Below, one piece after another: positions 8,641-17,387 of a stretch of 64,000 bases of DNA. A model generated the notes under the pieces. It saw only the letters and a list, made by a program, of their open reading frames with translations, was not told where the DNA came from and searched no databases. Both the position numbers and the translations under genes were made by a program. Location: positions 124,001 to 188,000 of the forward strand of contig NZ_JBFLVD010000005.1 in the NCBI RefSeq assembly GCF_040750395.1, in the 5' to 3' direction. Every line of letters begins with the position of its first letter. Positions within the stretch are counted from its first letter, which is position 1. Origin of the DNA: Scandinavium sp002470465 (GTDB lineage Bacteria > Pseudomonadota > Gammaproteobacteria > Enterobacterales > Enterobacteriaceae).

Positions 8641-9939
8641 TTACGCCTGCTGGTTCATCAGTTCGTTGAAAGAAGTGGCTTTTTCAGACACTTTCGCTTT
8701 GTTCAGAACGGCTTCAACAGCCTGCTCTTCCAGCGCGACGTTACGCATGTTGTCCATCAGCTCTTTATTTTTGCTGTAGAACTCGATCACTTCTTTCGGA
8801 TCTTCGTAAGCAGAAGCCATCTCTTCGATCAGGCCTTTAACGCGGTCTTCGTCAGCTTTCAGCTCGTTGGTGCGAATCACTTCGCCCAGCAGCAGACCAA
8901 CAACAACGCGGCGTTTAGCCTGCTCTTCGAACAGCTCGCGCGGCAGCTCCATCGCTTGTTTAGCGTTACCGCCAAAGCGCTGCGCAGCCTGCTGGCGCAG
9001 AACGTCGATTTCACCGTCAATCAGGGCTGCTGGCACGTCGATGTTGTTGGCGTTAACCAGACCTTCGATTGCCTGAGACTTGATGCGGTTTTTCACCGCG
9101 CCTTTCAGCTCGCGATCCATGTTTTTACGCACTTCAGCACGCAGGCCGTCTACGGAACCATCTTCAACGCCGAAACGCTTGATGAATTCTGCAGTCAGTT
9201 CTGGCAGCTCACGCTCTTCGACTTTCTTCAGGTTGATAGCGAATTTCGCTGCTTTACCTTTCAGATTTTCTGCATGGTACTCTTCAGGGAAGGTCACGTC
9301 GATGGTGAACTCTTCGCCCGCTTTATGGCCTTTGATTCCGTCTTCAAAGCCTGGGATCATACGACCCTGGCCCATTGCCAGTACGAAATCAGTGGCTTTG
9401 CCGCCTTCGAACTCTTCACCGTCTACGGAACCAGAGAAGTCAACGGTCACGCGATCTTCATCAGCAACAGCGCCGTCTTTCTCTTTCCAGGTCGCCTGCT
9501 GCTTGCGCAGGGTCTCCAGCATGCCGTCAACGTCAGCATCGGTCACTTCAACCACTGGTTTTTCAACTTCGATAGCTTCCAGACCCTGCAGCTCAACTTC
9601 CGGATACACTTCGAACTCAACGGCATAGGTGAAGTCTTCACCCTGTTTGTACTCACCTGGAACGTAGTTCGGGGAGCCAGCCGGGTTGATTTTCTCTTTG
9701 ATGATCGCATCAACGAAGTTGCGGCTCATCAGGTCGCCCAGCACGTCCTGGCGAACAGAAGCGCCATAGCGCTGAGCAACAACATTCATCGGTACTTTCC
9801 CTTTACGGAAACCGTCGATGCGAACTTTTTTCGCTACGTTGACCAGCTCGCTTTTAACAGCGTTTTCGATGCTGTCAGCAGCGATAGTAATCGTTACACG
9901 GCGGCCAAGGCCCTGAGTGGTTTCAACTGAAACTTGCAT
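8641..9939 (-). CDS. tig: trigger factor
   Basis: A 432-residue ribosome-bound chaperone that meets nascent chains at the exit tunnel. The N-terminal ribosome-binding domain (1 to about 112) carries the signature GFRKGKVP at 43-50, whose Phe-Arg-Lys contacts protein L23. The FKBP-type prolyl isomerase domain spans about 150-245 (VDFSGSVDGEEFEGG, GRMIPGFEDGI). The helical C-terminal domain forms the arms. The start at 9939 follows a GAGGTAA ribosome-binding site. Length equals E. coli Tig. It lies between bolA and clpP on the same strand. Confidence 0.98.
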   Translation of the reverse strand: MQVSVETTQGLGRRVTITIAADSIENAVKSELVNVAKKVRIDGFRKGKVPMNVVAQRYGASVRQDVLGDLMSRNFVDAIIKEKINPAGSPNYVPGEYKQGEDFTYAVEFEVYPEVELQGLEAIEVEKPVVEVTDADVDGMLETLRKQQATWKEKDGAVADEDRVTVDFSGSVDGEEFEGGKATDFVLAMGQGRMIPGFEDGIKGHKAGEEFTIDVTFPEEYHAENLKGKAAKFAINLKKVEERELPELTAEFIKRFGVEDGSVDGLRAEVRKNMDRELKGAVKNRIKSQAIEGLVNANNIDVPAALIDGEIDVLRQQAAQRFGGNAKQAMELPRELFEEQAKRRVVVGLLLGEVIRTNELKADEDRVKGLIEEMASAYEDPKEVIEFYSKNKELMDNMRNVALEEQAVEAVLNKAKVSEKATSFNELMNQQA

Positions 9940-10286
9940 CTTGTTACCTCAAAAAAATCACAGTGCTCGGTCAACTCTGGAAGCGCGTATCGCAAACTTC
10001 GCAGAACCGGGATGTCCGCTTCATTACAGAAGTACAATCCCTGTTGCCAGAATCATCCCGAAGACATTCCGAAAATAAGACGCAGCATTATAGCGGCATC
10101 ACTGTAGTGAGTCGAGAACGGGAATGCCGCACGGGTGCGCCATTTTTCACAGTTTTGAGGTAATTTTGCCCTAAAAAATGCGTCTCTCGCTCAAAATTCA
10201 AGCAAAACAAAACGGCCCGCAGGCCGTTTCTCAATAATTCTGTACGCAACATACTGGAAAAGTTCCGACAGTTGCAAATGTGAATT
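9940..10286. other. tig-bolA intergenic region
   Basis: A 347-bp stretch between bolA and tig, both on the minus strand. It holds the bolA terminator and must hold the tig promoter, which I could not place with confidence. Short open frames here (for example 10088-10327) overlap the terminator and look non-coding. Confidence 0.5.
10206..10230 (-). terminator. terminator of bolA
   Basis: On the minus strand AACGGCC-TGC-GGGCCGTTTTGTTTT forms a strong hairpin with a T-rich tail, about 57 bases after the bolA stop codon. Confidence 0.75.
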
Positions 10287-10604
10287 CTATGCGATTGTAC
10301 CTGCACCACGACATGGCGGGGAAGCAAAGATCGTATCCTGCAACCCTTCCCATTCCTTAACGGTATAGGTATGCAGCGCCAGCGCGTGCACGGTCGTGGA
10401 CAATTCAGCGGTTAACGTGCCGTAAATCATTCGGTGACGATTAAGAAAACGTTCTCCAGAAAAGCGATCGCTGACCAGCACCACCTTAAAGTGACTTTCG
10501 GAGCCAGCCGGAACATTGTGGCGATAGCTTTCATCCACCACTTCGAGGAATAAGGGGTCAAACGCCGCCCTCAGTTTTTCTTCTATCTTTTCACGTATCA
10601 TCAT
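10287..10604 (-). CDS. bolA: stress-response morphogene protein BolA
   Basis: A 105-residue BolA-family protein, the same length as in E. coli. It combines a transcription-factor-like class II KH fold with the ability to bind 2Fe-2S clusters together with monothiol glutaredoxin Grx4. In E. coli its overproduction gives round cells and alters dacA, dacC and mreB expression. Visible family features are the HFKVVLVSDRF core strand-helix and the invariant His in VHALALHTYT. The start at 10604 has GGAGGA upstream. It is divergent from yajG. A gearbox-like -10 (CGGCTAAC, 10652-10659 minus) is present upstream, but I rate that weak. Confidence 0.96.
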   Translation of the reverse strand: MMIREKIEEKLRAAFDPLFLEVVDESYRHNVPAGSESHFKVVLVSDRFSGERFLNRHRMIYGTLTAELSTTVHALALHTYTVKEWEGLQDTIFASPPCRGAGTIA

Positions 10605-10925
10605 GAATTTACTCCTCCGACAACGCTGAGATGCCGCCCTTCCTTTTAAATGTTAGCCGCTTTTACCGTTTCCATAACATGAAAACAACAAAAATTTAGC
10701 TTTCGTCCTGGTTTCTCAGTCAAACGGATGAAGTTTGCGAACTCTGCCATGCGAATTATCGCAAAAAAGAGGATGAAACCAGGCCTGAGCTCAGAAAACA
10801 GTCAACACGATGAATTTACATGCATCACCCACTTCCCCTCGTCGTTGGCGATGTTATGATGGCGGGAATTTTTCGCCCGTTGAACTTTAAGTCCATTAAA
10901 CAGCTGAAACGCCGAGAGTCTTAAC
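10605..10925. other. bolA-yajG divergent intergenic region
   Basis: This 321-bp region carries the promoters for two divergent genes. On the minus strand a CGGCTAAC element resembles a growth-phase gearbox -10 of bolA. I see no coding potential; the short minus-strand frame at 10802-11068 runs into yajG and has no ribosome-binding site. Confidence 0.45.
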
Positions 10926-11504
10926 ATGTTAAAAAAAATCCTCTTCCCGTTGGTTGCGATGTTTATGCTGGCCGGTTGTGCCAAGCCGCAAACCACCATT
11001 GATGTCTCCCCTAAAATCACGCTGCCTTCCCAGGATCCAAGCCTGATGGGCGTTACCGTCAGCATCAACGGCGCGGATCAGCGTCCGGATCAGGCGCTGG
11101 CTAAAGTCACCCGTGACAATCAACTGGTTACGTTAACCGCTTCCCGCGACCTGCGTTTCTTGCTGCAGGAAGTGCTTGAGAAACAAATGACCGCGCGCGG
11201 CTATATGATTGGGCCAAACGGCGCTGTCGATCTGCAGATCATCGTCAACAACCTGTATGCAGATGTCTCTCAGGGCAACGTGCGTTACAACATCGCGACC
11301 AAAGCGGATATCGCCATCATTGCCACCGCGAAGAACGGCAACAAGATGACCAAAAACTACCGTGCAAGCTACCAGGTTGAAGGGGCTTTCACCGCCAACA
11401 ACCAGAACATTGCTAACGCGGTGAACAGCGTGCTGACGGATACCATCTCCGATATGGCACAGGACACCAGCGTCCACGACTTCATCAAGCAGAACGCCCG
11501 TTAA
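10926..11504 (+). CDS. yajG: putative lipoprotein YajG
   Basis: A 192-residue YajG-family protein with a lipoprotein signal peptide: positively charged start, hydrophobic core, and lipobox LAGC with Cys18 as the lipidated residue. The residue after the Cys is Ala, so the Lol system should send it to the outer membrane. Its biochemical role is not known. It immediately precedes ampG on the same strand (43 bp between stop and start), an arrangement conserved in enterobacteria, and transcripts into ampG are likely to begin upstream of or within this gene. Confidence 0.93.
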   Translation: MLKKILFPLVAMFMLAGCAKPQTTIDVSPKITLPSQDPSLMGVTVSINGADQRPDQALAKVTRDNQLVTLTASRDLRFLLQEVLEKQMTARGYMIGPNGAVDLQIIVNNLYADVSQGNVRYNIATKADIAIIATAKNGNKMTKNYRASYQVEGAFTANNQNIANAVNSVLTDTISDMAQDTSVHDFIKQNAR

Positions 11505-11510
11505 TCCTTT

Positions 11511-11535
11511 CTGACCCGGCCTCGTGCCGGGTCAG
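11511..11535 (+). terminator. hairpin between yajG and ampG
   Basis: CTGACCCGGC and GCCGGGTCAG form a perfect 10-bp stem with a 5-base loop, followed by TTATTT. It lies 6 bases after the yajG stop codon and 12 bases before the ampG start. It could attenuate transcription into ampG or limit its translation. Confidence 0.55.
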
Positions 11536-11547
11536 TTATTTATGCCC

Positions 11548-13023
11548 ATGTCGACTCACTACTTTCGCTTTTTCCAGCAGCCCAAATCAGCCATTCTGCT
11601 GATTCTCGGCTTCGCCTCCGGCCTCCCGCTGGCGCTCACCTCCGGCACGCTTCAGGCGTGGATGACCGTTGAGAACATCGATCTTAAAACCATCGGCTTC
11701 TTTTCTCTCGTTGGCCAGGCCTACGTCTTTAAGTTCCTCTGGTCACCGATGATGGATCGCTACACGCCGCCGTTTTTAGGGCGACGTCGCGGCTGGCTGT
11801 TGACCACCCAGGTATTGCTGTTGCTCTCGATTGCCGCGATGGGATTCCTTGAACCGTCGAGTCAGCTGCGCTGGATGGCGGCACTGGCGGTCGTGATTGC
11901 TTTTTGCTCCGCCTCGCAGGACATCGTGTTCGATGCGTGGAAAACGGACGTGCTCCCTCCGGAGGAACGCGGAACCGGTGCGGCCATCAGCGTGCTCGGC
12001 TACCGTCTGGCAATGCTGGTATCCGGTGGTCTCGCGCTGTGGCTGGCCGATCAATGGCTTGGCTGGCAGGCGATGTACTGGCTGATGGCTGCCCTGATGA
12101 TACCCTGCATTATCGCAACATTGCTGGCACCAGAACCGAGCGACGTCATTCCGGCACCGAAGACGCTTGAAGAGGCCGTGGCCGAACCCCTTCGCGACTT
12201 CTTTGGTCGTAATAATGCCTGGCTGATTCTGCTGCTGATCGTCCTTTATAAGTTGGGTGATGCGTTCGCGATGAGCCTCACCACAACCTTCCTGATTCGC
12301 GGCGTTGGGTTCGACGCAGGCGAAGTGGGCGTGGTGAATAAAACACTGGGTCTTTTCGCCACCATTCTTGGCGCACTCTACGGCGGCGTGCTGATGCAGC
12401 GTTTATCGCTTTTCCGCGCGCTGCTAATTTTCGGCATTTTGCAGGGTGCTTCCAACGCCGGTTACTGGCTGTTATCAATCACGGATAAGCACATGCTGAG
12501 CATGGGGACCGCCGTCTTCTTCGAAAACCTCTGCGGCGGCATGGGCACCTCGGCGTTCGTTGCCCTGTTGATGACGCTGTGCAATAAGTCATTTTCCGCA
12601 ACCCAGTTCGCGCTGCTGTCAGCACTCTCCGCCGTCGGGCGCGTCTATGTTGGGCCGATTGCTGGCTGGTTTGTGGAAGCCCACGGTTGGCCGACCTTCT
12701 ATCTGTTCTCCGTCTTTGCCGCCGTTCCGGGTATTTTGCTGTTGCTGCTGTGCCGCCAGACGCTGGAATACACCTGGCAAAGCGAAAGTTTTATGCCGCG
12801 TACGGCGTTTAAAGCTGGCTACTCAGTCGCACTGAGAGTACTGGCTATCGGCTGTCTGGTACTGGCTGTCTGGCTGGTGCTGCTGATCCTCAACGCGCTG
12901 GATCTGACAGCGTTTTCCTTCCTGACCGGCCTGCTGGAAATCGGCGCGCTGATTGCGGTGTTCGGGATTGTGCTGGGCGGGGCTCTTGACGCGCTGGCGC
13001 TGCGAAAAACACGTCTGGCTTGA
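11548..13023 (+). CDS. ampG: muropeptide permease AmpG
   Basis: A 491-residue MFS-type inner-membrane permease that brings GlcNAc-anhydroMurNAc muropeptides from the periplasm into the cytoplasm for wall recycling. In species with an inducible ampC the imported muropeptides are the signal for AmpR. The protein is highly hydrophobic, with about 14 membrane segments. Family-typical stretches include GFASGLPLALTSGTLQAW, CSASQDIVFDAWKTDVL and ENLCGGMGTSAFVAL. Alternative in-frame starts exist at GTG 11524 and ATG 11542. I chose 11548 because MSTHYFRFFQQP aligns with the E. coli start and gives its length. No good ribosome-binding site is visible, and a strong hairpin lies just upstream. Confidence 0.95.
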   Translation: MSTHYFRFFQQPKSAILLILGFASGLPLALTSGTLQAWMTVENIDLKTIGFFSLVGQAYVFKFLWSPMMDRYTPPFLGRRRGWLLTTQVLLLLSIAAMGFLEPSSQLRWMAALAVVIAFCSASQDIVFDAWKTDVLPPEERGTGAAISVLGYRLAMLVSGGLALWLADQWLGWQAMYWLMAALMIPCIIATLLAPEPSDVIPAPKTLEEAVAEPLRDFFGRNNAWLILLLIVLYKLGDAFAMSLTTTFLIRGVGFDAGEVGVVNKTLGLFATILGALYGGVLMQRLSLFRALLIFGILQGASNAGYWLLSITDKHMLSMGTAVFFENLCGGMGTSAFVALLMTLCNKSFSATQFALLSALSAVGRVYVGPIAGWFVEAHGWPTFYLFSVFAAVPGILLLLLCRQTLEYTWQSESFMPRTAFKAGYSVALRVLAIGCLVLAVWLVLLILNALDLTAFSFLTGLLEIGALIAVFGIVLGGALDALALRKTRLA

Positions 13024-13041
13024 GCAATAAATAAACATTAT

Positions 13042-13078
13042 TTGCCGTTGTAGTTACCGTCTGTAATTATAACGGCAA
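13042..13078 (+). terminator. long hairpin after ampG
   Basis: TTGCCGTTGTAGTTAC pairs with GTAATTATAACGGCAA around a CGTCT loop: 16 pairs including two G-U. It starts 18 bases after the ampG stop. A T tract follows only 11 bases later, so it may stabilise the message end as much as terminate. Confidence 0.5.
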
Positions 13079-13413
13079 TAATCCATTCATTTTTTTCGAT
13101 TGTTATTTTGTGCGTTATATATTTCGGAAATTACTGGAGCTATTTAAATTGAGGATATTTCCTTAACCGATTCAGCCAAAGAACGATTATTTTATTGTTT
13201 TCCCGATGTCGTCACTTTGATAATTAATTGTTAACCATTTGTGTTGCTTTGCCATTGGTTATACCTTTTACTAGGCGATTACATTTTTTCACTCCCGTTT
13301 TGTTATAAAACTGCGACAGTGCGCTATCTGCCTGGATTTTAGACACAATCGGCAACATCTGTGACAGGCCCGGCAGAACCCGGTAACACCCGAAAGACAC
13401 TTCTCCAATCATG

Positions 13414-13442
13414 TTTACAGTAATGTAACCTTCCCGTAAAAT
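13414..13442 (+). promoter_or_regulatory. promoter of the cyo operon
   Basis: TTTACA (13414-13419), a 17-base spacer and TAAAAT (13437-13442) form a near-consensus sigma-70 promoter. It lies about 50 bp before cyoA and agrees with where the E. coli cyo promoter sits. Confidence 0.75.
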
Positions 13443-13491
13443 GCCCCCACACTTTAAACGCCACCAAATCCCGTGGAATTGAGGTCGTTAC

Positions 13492-14436
13492 ATGAGACTC
13501 AGGAAATACAATAAAAGTTTGGGATGGTTGTCATTACTCGCAGGCACTGTTTTGCTCAGTGGCTGTGATTCTGCGCTACTTGACCCCAAAGGACAGATTG
13601 GACTGGAGCAACGTTCGTTGATACTGACGGCTTTTGGCCTGATGTTAATCGTCGTCATTCCCGCCATCTTGATGGCAGTTGGTTTCGCCTGGAAGTACCG
13701 TGCGAGCAACAAAGATGTGAAGTACAGCCCTAACTGGTCACACTCCAATAAAGTGGAAGCTGTGGTCTGGACGGTGCCTATCCTTATCATCCTGTTCCTT
13801 GCCGTGCTGACCTGGAAAACAACGCATGCGCTTGAGCCTAGCAAACCGCTGGTTCATGACGAAAAGCCGATCACCATTGAAGTCGTTTCAATGGACTGGA
13901 AATGGTTCTTCATTTATCCGGATCAGGGCATTGCCACCGTTAACGAAATCGCCTTCCCGGCAAACGTTCCGGTGCAGTTCAAAGTGACCTCCAACTCCGT
14001 GATGAACTCGTTCTTTATCCCACGTTTAGGTAGCCAGATTTATTCGATGCCTGGTATGCAGACCAACCTGCACCTGATCGCGAATGAAGCAGGCACCTAC
14101 GACGGTATCTCCGCCAGCTACAGTGGCCCGGGCTTCTCCGGAATGAAGTTCAAAGCCATTGCCACACCGGATCAGGCAACGTTTGATCAGTGGGTCGCGA
14201 AGGTGAAACAGTCTCAGAGCACCATGAATGACATGGCCGCTTACGAGAAACTGGCTGCACCGAGCGAATACAACAAGGTGGAATACTTCTCCAGCGTGAA
14301 ACCAGACCTGTTTGTTGATGTTATCAACAAATTTATGGGGCACGGTCACATGGACATGAGCCAGCCTGCCGGTGAGCACGCCTCACACGAAGGGATGGAA
14401 GGCATGGACATGAGCCACGCGGAAACCGCTCACTAA
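13492..14436 (+). CDS. cyoA: cytochrome bo3 ubiquinol oxidase subunit II
   Basis: Subunit II (314 residues) of the proton-pumping quinol oxidase used at high oxygen. It has a lipoprotein signal (LLSGC, Cys25), two transmembrane helices (about 40-65 and 85-110) and a periplasmic cupredoxin domain (from about 120: VVSMDWKWFFIYPDQGI). As in quinol oxidases, the CuA ligands of cytochrome c oxidases are absent. The C-terminus is rich in His and Met (SHEGMEGMDMSHAETAH), as in E. coli CyoA. The first gene of cyoABCDE; the next start is 18 bp downstream. Confidence 0.98.
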   Translation: MRLRKYNKSLGWLSLLAGTVLLSGCDSALLDPKGQIGLEQRSLILTAFGLMLIVVIPAILMAVGFAWKYRASNKDVKYSPNWSHSNKVEAVVWTVPILIILFLAVLTWKTTHALEPSKPLVHDEKPITIEVVSMDWKWFFIYPDQGIATVNEIAFPANVPVQFKVTSNSVMNSFFIPRLGSQIYSMPGMQTNLHLIANEAGTYDGISASYSGPGFSGMKFKAIATPDQATFDQWVAKVKQSQSTMNDMAAYEKLAAPSEYNKVEYFSSVKPDLFVDVINKFMGHGHMDMSQPAGEHASHEGMEGMDMSHAETAH

Positions 14437-14454
14437 GGGGCCGAGGAAGAAACG

Positions 14455-16446
14455 ATGTTCGGAAAATTAACACTGGATGCAGTGCCCTACCACGAACCGA
14501 TTATCGTGGTTACGGTGGCTGCCATTATTATCGGGGGTCTGGCGCTGCTGGCGCTGATCACTTACTTCGGTAAGTGGACCTACCTGTGGAAAGAGTGGCT
14601 GACGTCTGTCGATCACAAAAAACTCGGCATCATGTACTGCATCGTCGGTATTGTGATGCTGATTCGTGGCTTTGCTGACGCCATCATGATGCGTAGCCAG
14701 CAGGTACTCGCCTCGGCGGGTGAAGCCGGCTTCCTGCCACCGCACCACTACGATCAGATCTTTACCGCTCACGGCGTTATCATGATCTTCTTCGTGGCGA
14801 TGCCGCTGGTTATCGGCCTGATGAACGTGGTTGTTCCTTTGCAGATCGGCGCGCGCGACGTTGCGTTCCCGTTCCTGAACAACCTGAGCTTCTGGTTCAC
14901 CGTCGTCGGCGTTATCCTGGTTAACCTCTCGCTCGGCGTCGGCGAGTTCGCTCAGACCGGCTGGCTGGCGTATCCGCCTCTGTCGGGCATTGAGTACAGT
15001 CCGGGCGTCGGGGTCGATTACTGGATTTGGGCGCTTCAGCTCTCCGGTATCGGTACGACGCTGACGGGGATTAACTTCTTCGTTACCATCATCAAGATGC
15101 GTGCGCCTGGCATGACCATGTTCAAGATGCCGGTTTTTACCTGGGCTTCCCTGTGCGCTAACATCCTGATTATTGCGTCGTTCCCAATCCTGACCGTCAC
15201 CATCGCGCTGCTGACCCTTGACCGTTATATCGGTACCCATTTCTTCACTAACGAAATGGGCGGCAACATGATGATGTACATCAACCTGATTTGGGCCTGG
15301 GGCCATCCGGAAGTGTACATTCTGGTGCTGCCGGTGTTTGGTGTGTTCTCCGAAGTGGCGGCCACCTTCTCCCGCAAGCGTCTGTTTGGTTACACCTCGC
15401 TGGTGTGGGCAACCGTGTGTATTACCGTTCTGTCGTTCATCGTCTGGCTGCACCACTTCTTCACCATGGGTGCGGGCGCGAACGTAAACGCCTTCTTCGG
15501 TATTGCCACCATGATTATCGCCATCCCAACCGGGGTTAAGATCTTCAACTGGCTGTTCACCATGTATCAGGGCCGTATCGTGTTCCATTCCGCGATGCTG
15601 TGGACCATCGGCTTTATCGTCACCTTCTCGGTCGGCGGTATGACCGGCGTTCTGCTGGCGGTGCCGGGCGCGGACTTCGTGCTGCACAACAGCCTGTTCC
15701 TGATTGCGCACTTCCATAACGTCATCATCGGCGGTGTGGTGTTCGGTTGCTTCGCAGGGATCACCTACTGGTGGCCGAAAGCCTTTGGCTTCACCCTGAA
15801 CGAAACCTGGGGCAAACGCGCCTTCTGGTTCTGGATCATCGGCTTCTTCGTGGCGTTTATGCCGCTGTACGTGCTGGGCTTCATGGGCATGACCCGTCGC
15901 CTGAGCCAGAAGATCGATCCGCAGTTCCACCCAATGCTGGTTGTTGCAGCCTGCGGTGCGGCGCTGATTGCCTGCGGTATCCTGTGCCAGCTGATTCAGT
16001 ACTACGTCTCTATTCGCGACCGCGAGCAGAACCGTGACCTGACCGGTGACCCATGGGGTGGTCGTACGCTGGAGTGGGCAACATCCTCTCCTGCGCCGTT
16101 CTACAACTTTGCCCACGTACCGCACGTTCATGAGCGTGACGCGTTCTGGGAAATGAAAGAGAAAGGCGAAGCGTACAAGAAACCTGCAGGCTATGAAGAG
16201 ATCCACATGCCGAAAAACAGCGGCGCCGGCATCGTGATTGCGGCCTTCGCGACTATCTTCGGTTTTGCCATGATCTGGCATATCTGGTGGATGGCGATCG
16301 TCGGCTTCCTCGGCATCGTGATCAGCTGGATTGTGAAAAGCTTCGACGAGGACGTGGATTACTACGTGCCGGTTGCAGAAATCGAAAAACTGGAAAATCA
16401 GCATTTCGATGAGATCTCAAAGGCAGGGCTGAAAAATGGCAACTGA
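14455..16446 (+). CDS. cyoB: cytochrome bo3 ubiquinol oxidase subunit I
   Basis: The catalytic subunit (663 residues, 15 predicted membrane helices), which holds low-spin heme b, high-spin heme o3 and CuB, reduces oxygen to water and pumps protons. Metal ligands are visible at the expected places: His106 (IFTAHGVIM), His284 (WGHPEVYIL), the His pair near 333-334 (WLHHFF) and His near 419 and 421 (AHFHN). Length and sequence nearly equal E. coli CyoB. It overlaps cyoC by 11 bp. Confidence 0.99.
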   Translation: MFGKLTLDAVPYHEPIIVVTVAAIIIGGLALLALITYFGKWTYLWKEWLTSVDHKKLGIMYCIVGIVMLIRGFADAIMMRSQQVLASAGEAGFLPPHHYDQIFTAHGVIMIFFVAMPLVIGLMNVVVPLQIGARDVAFPFLNNLSFWFTVVGVILVNLSLGVGEFAQTGWLAYPPLSGIEYSPGVGVDYWIWALQLSGIGTTLTGINFFVTIIKMRAPGMTMFKMPVFTWASLCANILIIASFPILTVTIALLTLDRYIGTHFFTNEMGGNMMMYINLIWAWGHPEVYILVLPVFGVFSEVAATFSRKRLFGYTSLVWATVCITVLSFIVWLHHFFTMGAGANVNAFFGIATMIIAIPTGVKIFNWLFTMYQGRIVFHSAMLWTIGFIVTFSVGGMTGVLLAVPGADFVLHNSLFLIAHFHNVIIGGVVFGCFAGITYWWPKAFGFTLNETWGKRAFWFWIIGFFVAFMPLYVLGFMGMTRRLSQKIDPQFHPMLVVAACGAALIACGILCQLIQYYVSIRDREQNRDLTGDPWGGRTLEWATSSPAPFYNFAHVPHVHERDAFWEMKEKGEAYKKPAGYEEIHMPKNSGAGIVIAAFATIFGFAMIWHIWWMAIVGFLGIVISWIVKSFDEDVDYYVPVAEIEKLENQHFDEISKAGLKNGN

Positions 16447-17050
16447 TACTCTGACAAACGCGCACGCCCACGCGCACGAACATGGGCACCATGATACAGG
16501 GCCGACGAAAGTCTTCGGCTTCTGGATCTACCTGATGAGCGACTGCGTTCTGTTCTCTATTCTGTTCGCGACCTACGCGGTGTTGGTAAACAACACCGCC
16601 GGTGGCCCGGCAGGTAAAGACATTTTCGAGCTGCCGTTCGTGTTGGTTGAAACTGCCCTGCTGTTATTCAGCTCCATCACCTACGGCATGGCGGCGATCG
16701 CCATGTACAAAAACAACAAGAGCCAGGTTATCTCCTGGCTTGCCCTGACCTGGCTGTTCGGTGCAGGGTTCATCGCGATGGAAATCTACGAATTCCATCA
16801 CCTGATTGTTGAAGGTATGGGCCCGGATCGCAGCGGCTTCCTGTCCGCGTTCTTCGCGCTGGTCGGCACCCACGGTCTACACGTGACTTCTGGTCTTATC
16901 TGGATGGCAGTACTGATGTTCCAGATTAGCCGTCGCGGCCTGACCAGCACCAACCGTACCCGTATCCTGTGCCTGAGCCTGTTCTGGCACTTCCTGGACG
17001 TGGTGTGGATCTGCGTGTTCTCTGTAGTCTATCTGATGGGGGCGATGTAA
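16436..17050 (+). CDS. cyoC: cytochrome bo3 ubiquinol oxidase subunit III
   Basis: Subunit III (204 residues) has five predicted membrane helices and supports assembly and stability of the oxidase; it binds no metal. The N-terminus is cytoplasmic and His-rich (NAHAHAHEHGHHDT), followed by the family-typical KVFGFWIYLMSDCVLFS. The start overlaps the end of cyoB by 11 bp and its stop overlaps the first base of the cyoD start (TAATG), so translational coupling is likely. Confidence 0.98.
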   Translation: MATDTLTNAHAHAHEHGHHDTGPTKVFGFWIYLMSDCVLFSILFATYAVLVNNTAGGPAGKDIFELPFVLVETALLLFSSITYGMAAIAMYKNNKSQVISWLALTWLFGAGFIAMEIYEFHHLIVEGMGPDRSGFLSAFFALVGTHGLHVTSGLIWMAVLMFQISRRGLTSTNRTRILCLSLFWHFLDVVWICVFSVVYLMGAM

Positions 17051-17376
17051 TGAGTCATTCAACCGATCACGGCGCTTCCCACGGCAGCGTAAAAACCTAC
17101 ATGACAGGCTTTGTCCTGTCGATCATCCTGACGATTATCCCGTTTGCGATGGTGATGAACGGTTCGGCTTCGCACCTTGCCATGATTGGCTGCGTGCTGG
17201 CAGCAGCGGTAGTACAGATCGTGGTGCATCTGGTGTGCTTCCTGCACATGAACACCAAGTCAGATGAAGGCTGGAACATGACGGCTTTCGTCTTTACTGT
17301 GCTAATCATTGCGATTGTGGTGGTAGGTTCAATCTGGATCATGTGGAACCTTAACTACAACATGATGGTTCGATAA
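17050..17376 (+). CDS. cyoD: cytochrome bo3 ubiquinol oxidase subunit IV
   Basis: Subunit IV (108 residues) is a small three-helix membrane protein that helps CuB bind to subunit I during assembly. The start codon shares one base with the cyoC stop codon (TAATG), so the longer open frame from 16969 is rejected as a start. The protein begins MSHSTDHGASHGSVKTYMTG and ends in a helix containing GSIWIMWNLNYNMM. cyoE begins 12 bp later. Confidence 0.97.
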   Translation: MSHSTDHGASHGSVKTYMTGFVLSIILTIIPFAMVMNGSASHLAMIGCVLAAAVVQIVVHLVCFLHMNTKSDEGWNMTAFVFTVLIIAIVVVGSIWIMWNLNYNMMVR

Positions 17377-17387
17377 GAGCGGCGAGT

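Larger units (their letters stand above)
13024..13491. other. ampG-cyoA intergenic region
   Basis: A 468-bp A/T-rich region. It contains a long hairpin after ampG (13042-13078), then the cyo promoter near its end. cyo is known to be controlled by ArcA, Fnr and other regulators in E. coli, and the AT-rich middle is the natural place for those sites, but I could not assign them. A 62-codon minus-strand frame at 13224-13412 has no recognisable product. Confidence 0.5.

Noticed and set aside
10652..10659. Gearbox promoter of bolA as a firm call
   Set aside because: CGGCTAAC resembles a gearbox -10 but no matching -35 (CTGCAA) is found at the proper distance, so I mention it only in the bolA entry.
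13224..13412. 62-codon minus-strand frame in the cyo upstream region
   Set aside because: No ribosome-binding site, no similarity I recognise, and it lies in the A/T-rich regulatory space of cyo.
14467..16404. Minus-strand open frame of 645 codons opposite cyoB
   Set aside because: The product is rich in His, Asp, Gln and Arg as expected from antisense reading of membrane-protein codons. cyoB itself is beyond doubt.
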